A stretch of 64,000 nucleotides of DNA from Rutidosis leptorrhynchoides (taxonomy: Eukaryota; Streptophyta; Magnoliopsida; Asterales; Asteraceae). Below are positions 52,258 to 64,000 of the stretch, piece after piece. Below the pieces are notes generated by a model. It worked only from the letters and a program-made list of their open reading frames with translations, made no database searches and had not been told where the DNA came from. Numbering within the stretch: position 1 is the stretch's first letter; each line of letters begins with the position of its first letter. The stretch is from assembly GCF_046630445.1 (NCBI RefSeq), contig NC_092339.1, forward strand, positions 55,661,501 through 55,725,500, written 5' to 3'. A program made the position numbers and the translations under genes.

Positions 52258-54312
52258 TCTACTTAGTTTTATTTATTTTGTAATTTGTAATGTTGATACG
52301 TTTAATACTTATGTTAATATTGTAATAGTTTTTATAATTTTCTAACTTTTATTCTTAGATTTTAATAATTTTTGAATGTGGGGTAATATACCAAACTTCA
52401 AAAATATGTATATATGTTTGTAGTTTATTTTATGTACACAACAGGGTAAAACAACGCATTTTCAAAGACTGGCATTAAGTTCAGCAAAAGCAACTAATTT
52501 TGACGACAAGATGCAAACTAAATGTGATATAACAACAAGACGGAATGAACAAATGATGTGCACCATTTATCATTCAACACAAACACAAATATGTTTGGAA
52601 ACTTTGGTAAAATTTAATCATTTTCACACAAATCACCCTCAATAATTTAGATTGTTACTGATTTCTTGCAAATGAGGGTATTGCAAGATCTTAAGTGTGG
52701 GAAGGGGTTAAATTCTTCCGGATTTTAAAATTTTTACTTTATACACTTGGTTACCATTAGAAATACTAGTAAAGTAGTAGTTGTATTAGAATCTAGTGCT
52801 CTCTGATAATAAAGAACATCCCTAGTCTTATATACTGACTACCCAATTCTAGTAAAATTTTTCAAAATTTTTAATTAAATGAACTCAAAATCATGTTTAT
52901 ACATATTTATGAACGATAAAACTAGGTATTAACACTGAAATTATTATTACCTTGGAAAGGACATAAATTGAGAAACAAACCAAAATGTTAGAATTCATTT
53001 AAAATGGAATAGAGGACAATAAAAAGGAAAATAAAAGCCAAGTGTGGGAAAAATTACCAAGTTATCTTAAACATATGTCACATATTTTTGTACAAATAAC
53101 TGAAAATACTTTTGCTTTGGACTAAACTAAAAAGTTTTACCCGATTTACTGTAAGAAAGATGGATCTACACGATGAATCAATTCCATCATTAAAAGGAAG
53201 TAAAGTCTTCCGAAAACGAAACGCGCTTCTTGATTTAGGTTAGGGAGTTGTCGTCCAGACCAGCTGTAGGTTGACGAAAAATCTAGAAAAGTCATCACTA
53301 AAATCAGCAGGAAATCCACGGACCTCAGCATCAAACAGGGTCGCCAAGTGGTCAGATTTATCCTAACCATGAGAAGGATTTATCTCGTACAATGGGGGGG
53401 CACCATGCAAATTAGCTGGATAAGACTAATGAATCAGATCCCCAGAAAGGATAATCTCCTTAAAGATTAAAAATCAGCTTTTAAGCCTGATATTACTCAA
53501 ACCTAGAGATTGACCTTAAAGATTGAGAATTCAAACTCATGGAATTCAATGATATCTAAACTCGAGCTTGAACGAGAAAATATTTTGATCAAATTATAAA
53601 CCGATTTGTTTTCTGAAAACCCATTTTCAATGCGTTCATTACCATTGAACGTAAAATCCTAGGAATTCACCTGGAATTCATTAGGTCACCTGAACCAAAT
53701 CGGGTGTCAACCGTAAGAACGGTGGTTGCATAGCATGGTCAAAGACAGGACCTTGTGCCAGACCGACAAATTAAAAGGGTGAGCTTTACTATTGCTCCTA
53801 CAAAGGATAGTAATTGCGTCCGACACGTTATAGACCATAATTAAAAGCATGTCAGGGGACATTGCCTTAACAGTTGCTTGTTCAACGCTTTCCTTTACAA
53901 CCGGACGGTAGTTTACCGAAAGGTAATATACGGGACAAGTAAACTGGACGTGTTGCTTTCCAAATACAAGGTTAGCAAGTGGGTGACACAAAACCATAAG
54001 TTTCGAGCTAAAATTTTCAAATCTGAAACCAACCAAACCCACAAAAATAATTTGCAAACACCGGTAAAGGGTTATTCCGGAAAACTTATCTAGGGTAAAA
54101 ACTAGATTTAATTTTCAAAAGATCAAATATTTTCATAAAGATCCAATTTCCTTAATGGATCTAAATTTTTATAGTCATGTGAGACTGTAAACCATATCGT
54201 TACTACCATTGTTTATACCGCCGTAAAGAAATCACTGATGTACAAAGTGTGAAGAATAAAGAAGTGATTCTAGTATTTCAAGACTATATTGCTTGAGGGC
54301 AAGCAACGCTCA
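52258..54312 (+). other. Athila 3' untranslated region
   Basis: Two kilobases with no recognised coding content. Several AAGTGTGGGA stretches (about 52690, 53040, 54310) resemble the polypurine tract. Short frames on both strands (53146-53370, 53707-54057, 53878-54093) lack any domain. Confidence 0.55.
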
Positions 54313-54326
54313 AGTGTGGGAATATT
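54313..54326 (+). other. Athila polypurine tract
   Basis: AAGTGTGGGAATAT-type purine stretch immediately before the right LTR. Confidence 0.75.
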
Positions 54327-56495
<2,169 letters not shown>

Positions 56496-56709
56496 TTTGC
56501 AACTTGTATTTAAAAACGTATTTATGTATATTGAATATATATATATATATTAACATTCGTTTATTGATTCGATTGATATTTAAATAAAGTTAACTACAAC
56601 GTTTAGGAAGTTAATGTAAACGCTAGTACATAAATGAATTATATTAATTATAAATTCTAAAATGTAAACGTTATGAGATATAATACTTTTTATTATGTAA
56701 ACGATTTTA

Positions 56710-56760
<51 letters not shown>

Positions 56761-57045
56761 AAAACTGAACGTTATATCGTTAAATAAAGAATTACAATTA
56801 GATATATATGTAATACAATTTCTAAACAATGATATATATATTTTACAACATAATAAAATATAATGTTAGAAAGTGTTAACTTAAATATAAAATATTTTGA
56901 TTATATATACTTTTCTTGTAAAGATTTAAAATAATATTATTAAATATATTTTGATAAATAACGAGACATTGATTTATAGAAGTAAATGACCAAAACACTC
57001 AATTATATAAGTTACATTTCAGGTACTATAGTTTATTGGCGAATA

Positions 57046-57430
57046 GGTCTAATTATTGATAATGGTACCTGTCACGAAACGTAATGTACAAGTTTTCTTA
57101 GCGTACAAAAGTACGTTCGAAAAACCAGAACTGGGACATTAGTCAAGCGACAACGTAAAATCATTGGAACAAAATTTACAAGTCAACTATACACATAAAT
57201 ATAATATAATATATAATTAATTATATAAATTAAATATATAAATATATATTATATAATAAACGTCGGCATCCCATGTTTTAATTGTGTGTGAGCTGGGCCA
57301 GAGAACTCCGCGATCGCGATATTAACCCACTCAACACCTCCACGATCGCGGAGGTGTTAGTTACAGGATTTGTATAAAGCTCGATCAATTCTGGTTCGAC
57401 TGATTCCATTCACAAACTTTCAATCTCTCT
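57046..57430 (+). repeat. Diverged Athila-LTR-like segment within LTR D
   Basis: Matches 38990-39400 in order: GTACGTTCGAAAA, a stretch ending TTACAAGT(C/T)AACTAT, TATAATATAATATATAATTA, ATAATAAAC(C)GTCGG. Two GC palindromic motifs follow (CTCCGCGATCGCG near 57306 and CCACGATCGCGGAGG near 57340), then a TGTATAAAGC TATA-like site (57371-57380). Older relative or recombinant piece. Confidence 0.65.
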
Positions 57431-57462
57431 TTAATCTATATATTACTCCGTATTTTTATTTA

Positions 57463-57466
<4 letters not shown>

Positions 57467-57517
<51 letters not shown>

Positions 57518-58768
57518 AGATTATTATTATTAATCTAGTTATAATAATATTAGTAGTATTAGTATTATTATTTGTATTATTATACATAAAATACTACGAC
57601 GAGGTCATGAGCGCGTTATTTTCAAAACGGGTTTTCAAGTGGGTTGAAGCTATGGAATTGGGTTATAGCTATGGAATTCATGGGTATTAGTTAAGGAGAT
57701 TATGGGTACACTGATAACGAGTCAATGATAATGAAATTAGGATGGTATAATTCTCGTCACTTTTAAAATTATTATTATTATCATTATTATTAGTATCTTG
57801 TTATTATTATTATTATTATTATCATTATTAATATCATGATTAAGATTATGAATTTTGCGATGACTAAAAGCTTTTAAGTTAGATGATTATGAGATAGTGA
57901 ATATAAGTATTAAAACTTAGTTAAGATGATGTTAAGGTTATGGCCTAGATAAAATTATCACTTTTATCATTACTAGAATTATCACTAATTTTAGTATTAT
58001 TATTAAAATGATTATTATAATTATTATCATTAATATTATTACTGAAAGTGTCATTATTAATAAAAATTAACATTTTTACTAAAAATATAATTTTTGCTAT
58101 TTTTATTATTAAAGGTATCATTGATATTAAAATTATCACTTTTATTAAAATTATGATTTTTAATAGAAATGTCATTTTTATTATAAAATATTATTATTAT
58201 CAATTTAGAATTATTATTATTAAAAATTATCATTATGGATAGAATTATTATTTTTATAAAATATTATTATTATCCTTATTACAATAATTATTATTAGTGA
58301 ATATTATTATTAAGGTAAATTATAATATAGAAATTGTTATTATCATTAAAGTATCATTATTCGTTATTATCCTTTAAAATTTATCATTATTATTAAAACT
58401 ATCATTTTTATTCAAAATTATTATTTTATTTATAAAATTATCATTTCTGTTATAATTAGTATTACCAGTAAGATTATTACCAAAATTATCAATTTTATTA
58501 AAATGGTCATTATTAGTATTTTTATTAGAATTTATCATTATTATTATTACTTAACATTATTAGTATTATTATGGTTATAAAAAGTATAAAAACAAATGTT
58601 ATTATAAAAATGATTAAGTTACAATTTAAATGAATTATTATTAATATTATTATTATTATTATTATGATATTAGTATTACTATAAATGATTATTAATTATT
58701 ATCAAAATTATTATTATTATTATTAGTAAATATAATTATTGTTATTATTGTTATTATTATTGTTATTA

Positions 58769-58817
<49 letters not shown>

Positions 58818-58860
58818 AATTATTATTATTATTATTATTACAAATAATACAACTTTTGTT
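57467..58860. repeat. ATT-rich imperfect microsatellite region
   Basis: Long stretches of ATT with variants such as ATC and AAATT. The purest runs are 57470-57516 and 58770-58815. Any long open frame here is a low-complexity artefact. Confidence 0.9.
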
Positions 58861-59396
58861 CATTATTATTATTATCAATATTAGTATTAATAATACATAT
58901 CACTATATTTTTATCATTAAAATAATATTAAGTAAACATTATTATATTAATTGATATATGAAAATATATTTTTATCATATATAAATCTTAACATAGATCT
59001 TTATTATAAATATATTATAATAAATGGTAAATATTAACTACTTATAATATATAGAATTAATATAAACTATTTGATATCATATAATATTTTTATATAATAT
59101 TAACTAAGTTACGCATATTATATTTATAAAACACATGTTGAGATATTATATTAATATATATATATATGAATATTAATTTTAAATCATTATATAATATTTC
59201 TAGACAAAAACATATGATATTTATAATAAATGATTTATATTATTATTCTAATAAAAATCCGATATATAAATATTAATTAGTTATTTAAAATATATAAATA
59301 ACGATATTTAAGTTATATAAATAACGTGACATATGAATAATTAAATATAATAAGTATATTAATAATATTAATATATAAACTTGTTACATGTTTTAA

Positions 59397-59461
<65 letters not shown>

Positions 59462-60516
59462 ATATAACTGATATATAGGTTCGTGAATCCGAGGCCAACC
59501 CTGCACTTGTTCAGTGCCGTCATATGTATTATTGCTACGAAATACAGTATCGTGAGTTTCATTACTCCCTTTTTATATATATTTTTGGGCTGAGAATACA
59601 TGCACTATTTTTATAACTGTTTTACGAAATGGACACGAGTACTTGAACTACATTCTATGGTTAGATTACTATACCGAATATCGCCCCTTTAACTTGGTAA
59701 CCTAAGAATTAGGGAAATGGCCCCTAATTGACGCGAATCCTAAAGATAGATCTATGGGCACTGACATGTCATAGTCAGAGATATGTACTGCTTTAATACT
59801 TCAAATTCTATATAGATTGCTTTATACCTGTATTTAATATACTGATTGCGAATGCCGATATATATATATAGTATACTGATTGCGAATGCCGGTATATATA
59901 GCATACCGATTGTGAGTGCTGGTATGCGGGGGATATTCTATATGCATTATTATTAATGTCGGTTACCAGGTGTTCATCATATGAATGATTTTTATACAGA
60001 TTGCTATATGCCTGTATGCTATTTATGAAAAATGAAATCTTGTGGTCTATTAAAATGATTAATTATGATAAACTAATGAACTCACTAACCTTTTGGTTGA
60101 AACGTTTAAGCATGTTTATTCTCAGGTATGAAAGAAATCTTTCGTTGTGCAGTTGCTCAATTTAAAGATATTACTTGGAGTCTTTCATGGCATATTTCAA
60201 AAGACATTGCATTCGAGTCGTTGAGTTCAAAAATATTATTATAAAGTAAATGACAGATTAAGTCATTTATAGTTTGGATATATTGTAAAATGGTATGCAT
60301 ATTTGTCAACTATCATTGTAATGAAAGATTGTCTTTTAAAAGGAATGCAATGTTTGTAAAACGTATCATATAGAGGTCAATACCTCACAATGGGACCAAA
60401 TGTTATTGTATTCGTCCATATAGATTTGGACGGGCCATTACAGTATGAATTCAATTACCCTTCGACAATTTCCGACGATTCACGAATAATTACTTGTAAA
60501 TAAATAAGTATATATT

Positions 60517-60957
<441 letters not shown>

Positions 60958-61409
60958 GAGTATAATGAATAAATGGTTTCGAGTAGATTTAGTCAACGAT
61001 TGTAATACCCGGTTGACATCTCATTAGTATTCATATAGATCTAATACGAGTTTATGAAGATTTAAAATAAAAGTTAAACTGTAATCGATTACGAAGATTA
61101 TAGGTTTGATAAAAATATTTTTACCTTTTTAGTTCTGCTTTTAGTACTCTGTACATATCATTTGGAACAGAAAATAAATAATTAGCGAACCTTTTTGATC
61201 AGGTTTCAAATAGTTAATGATTGAAATAATTAAATATAATTAATCTAAAAATTTGAGATTTGTAGGAACACTTTTATATCTATACCTTTTAGCAACGTAC
61301 TACGAACTATTAAATACTATAAAACCGTCGGCATATATCAACAAATTAGGAAAATACTGTTTAACTTGGGAACACGTTTTAGTATTATATATTATTTATT
61401 ACATTATTT

Positions 61410-61472
<63 letters not shown>

Positions 61473-62705
61473 CAGGAAACTAGTAACCATAAAAAAAACA
61501 CCTCAATTCCTTCTTGATGTTTGACCGACGACCACCACCAACCTCTCCACCATCCTCCGCCGACACCTACACACCACAGCCAACCGCCACCACTGTGCAG
61601 CCCTAAACTCATAAACACCATCGACTACCCGCTGTTTTCTTTCTGTTTTAGCTGCAGGAAATAACACGAACAACCACCATAAACTACTACTTTTTTCACC
61701 GCTGTAAATCACCATTAAGATCACCACCAAACTACACTTCTACCACTGTTACTTACTGCTGCTGTACCGCTGATTTTCTACTTAATTCATCAAAAATCAC
61801 ACCACCATCGACTGCTGAAGCTTCTTGTGCTACTACCGATGTTTCATGTTTGCTATTCGAATGATCAAAACCCACACGAAACAACCACCATTCGTTGCTA
61901 CAGTACCTGCTATATTACTGCTCGCTGTACGTTTGTTTCTGTTTCCTTCGACTGCTATTGCTAAAGCCATATGATGAAGATACGGTATGATGATGGGAAG
62001 TGACGTAAAAGAAGATAGTAATGATACGATACAGTGACTTGCTAACTGCTACTACTTCTGTGTTGTGTGATAATGAAAAAGAGAAAAGATAAATGGATGG
62101 TGTCCCTTTTGTGTTTAACAGCCGGATACCAACATATTATGTGCTGTTGATTTTTTTTACTTCAATCGTTATTGATCAACCATTAAACAACTACGCCCAA
62201 CATCATATTAGTGGGTTAATGATTGGATTGCTATTGGGTCGAACGATAAGTGGGCTATTGTCTTGGGCCGTTTATGTTTAAATGATTTTACATGATGGAC
62301 CGTTTAATTTGGGCTGCCATTTTTCTGTTGGGCCAAAAAGATGATGAATATGATATGAAGAATGATAATTATAATCTAAGATGATGACGATGGTAATGGT
62401 AATCGAATGATGTCGAATGATGTTGATGATGTGATGATATTAATGATGATGATAAGTAATACCATGGTGATGAAACGAAAATAAGGATAAATGGTGATGA
62501 TGATCATACGTGATGTATGATATGATGAATGTTTTGATAATCGTGATGCATGACATGGACGATGACGATCGTGATAATCGGATACGATTAGGATTATGTT
62601 ATGATTATGATTTTGATTATGAGATGATGATGATGGTATGATAATCAAAAGGATGATGATAATGAAAACGATGACGATATACAAAATTAATACAAGAGGG
62701 TATAA

Positions 62706-63120
<415 letters not shown>

Positions 63121-63543
63121 TATTAATATATTTATTATTGTTAATTTTATCATTTCAGTATTATTATCATTATTATGATTATGGTTATTATTATTATGAA
63201 AATAATAAAATTTATTATTATTTTCAAAAATATTAGTATTAATATCATTCTATAATTATTAGTATTATCATTATGTATTATTATTATCATTATTATTAAT
63301 GTTATTAGATTATTATAAGTATTATTATTAATATTATGAGTATCATTATTATTATATTATTAAAATTATTATCCTAACTATTATTAACAGTAAAATTAAT
63401 ATTTTATAGTTATTATTATTAGTAATAGAATCATTAATATTATTATCATTATTATTAATAATAAGTATTATCATTATTATTATTTTTATCATTACTAATA
63501 CTATCTTAGTATTATTGAAAAAAATACTGTTTTAACAAACAAA

Positions 63544-63583
<40 letters not shown>

Positions 63584-63719
63584 TACATATGACATAACAA
63601 AATTAATATTTTTATTTATTTAAAATATATAAAATGAATATATAATGGAATATAAGTTATTGATATAAAAATTATATCACTAATAATAATATATATATTT
63701 GTTCAATTACAAGTGTATG

Positions 63720-63829
<110 letters not shown>

Positions 63830-64000
63830 TGATATAGGTTCGTGAATCCAAGGCCAACCCTGCATTGTTCAGTTTCGTCATATGAACACCGAATATCGCC
63901 CCCTTTTTAGCTTGGTAGCCTAAGAATTAGGGAAATGACCCCTAATTGACGCGAATCCTAAAGATAGATCTATGGACCTTGACACGTCCCATTCGGATTA

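Overview
This is plant nuclear DNA from a repeat-dominated, strongly AT-rich region, most likely a eudicot. The evidence is degenerate CCCTAAA-type telomeric repeats at 2128-2305, initiator-tRNA-Met primer sites, Ty1/copia, Tekay-like chromovirus and Athila LTR retrotransposons, a plant-type LINE, and long (TA)n and (ATT)n arrays. Asteraceae is my guess from the look of the LTR families; nothing here proves it. I found no intact host protein-coding gene.

Layout. 1-2127 is mostly an inverted LTR fragment (F) ending exactly at an interstitial telomeric tract. 2828-3240 looks like a host promoter/5'UTR and 9274-9394 like a coding exon; between them sits a young, complete Ty1/copia element (3604-8727, TSD TTTAG). 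A 5'-truncated LINE (10009-11027) with a perfect 13-bp TSD follows.

The centre is a nested stack inside a ~133-bp tandem repeat (11690-36130). Solo LTR C (11884-35824, TSD TAAAT) is split by chromovirus B (13303-34712, minus strand, TSD TGAGC). B's 3' LTR is in turn split by chromovirus A (14094-27199, minus strand, TSD GTATC). The empty site of A survives in B's other LTR. Element A carries two additional open reading frames between its 5' LTR and gag: an F-box protein and an acidic protein.

The right part is 3' LTR D (38637-38806 and 56351-60442), interrupted by a complete Athila element (38807-56350). This Athila has gag, a truncated protease, RT-RNaseH-integrase, then a second protease-like domain, a small zinc-knuckle ORF and a 450-residue ORF in the env position with splice-like borders. 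Paired GC-rich palindromes recur in its LTRs, leader and 3' region. The window ends in a further LTR fragment (E, 60443-64000), packed with (TA)n and (ATT)n arrays.

All retroelement gag-pol frames here are broken by stops, frameshifts or loss of catalytic residues. LTR identities (about 98-99% by eye for copia, A and Athila) and intact TSDs nevertheless point to recent insertions. The extra ORFs in A and the env-position ORF in Athila are the longest undamaged non-standard coding regions and are the best candidates for a little-described biology.
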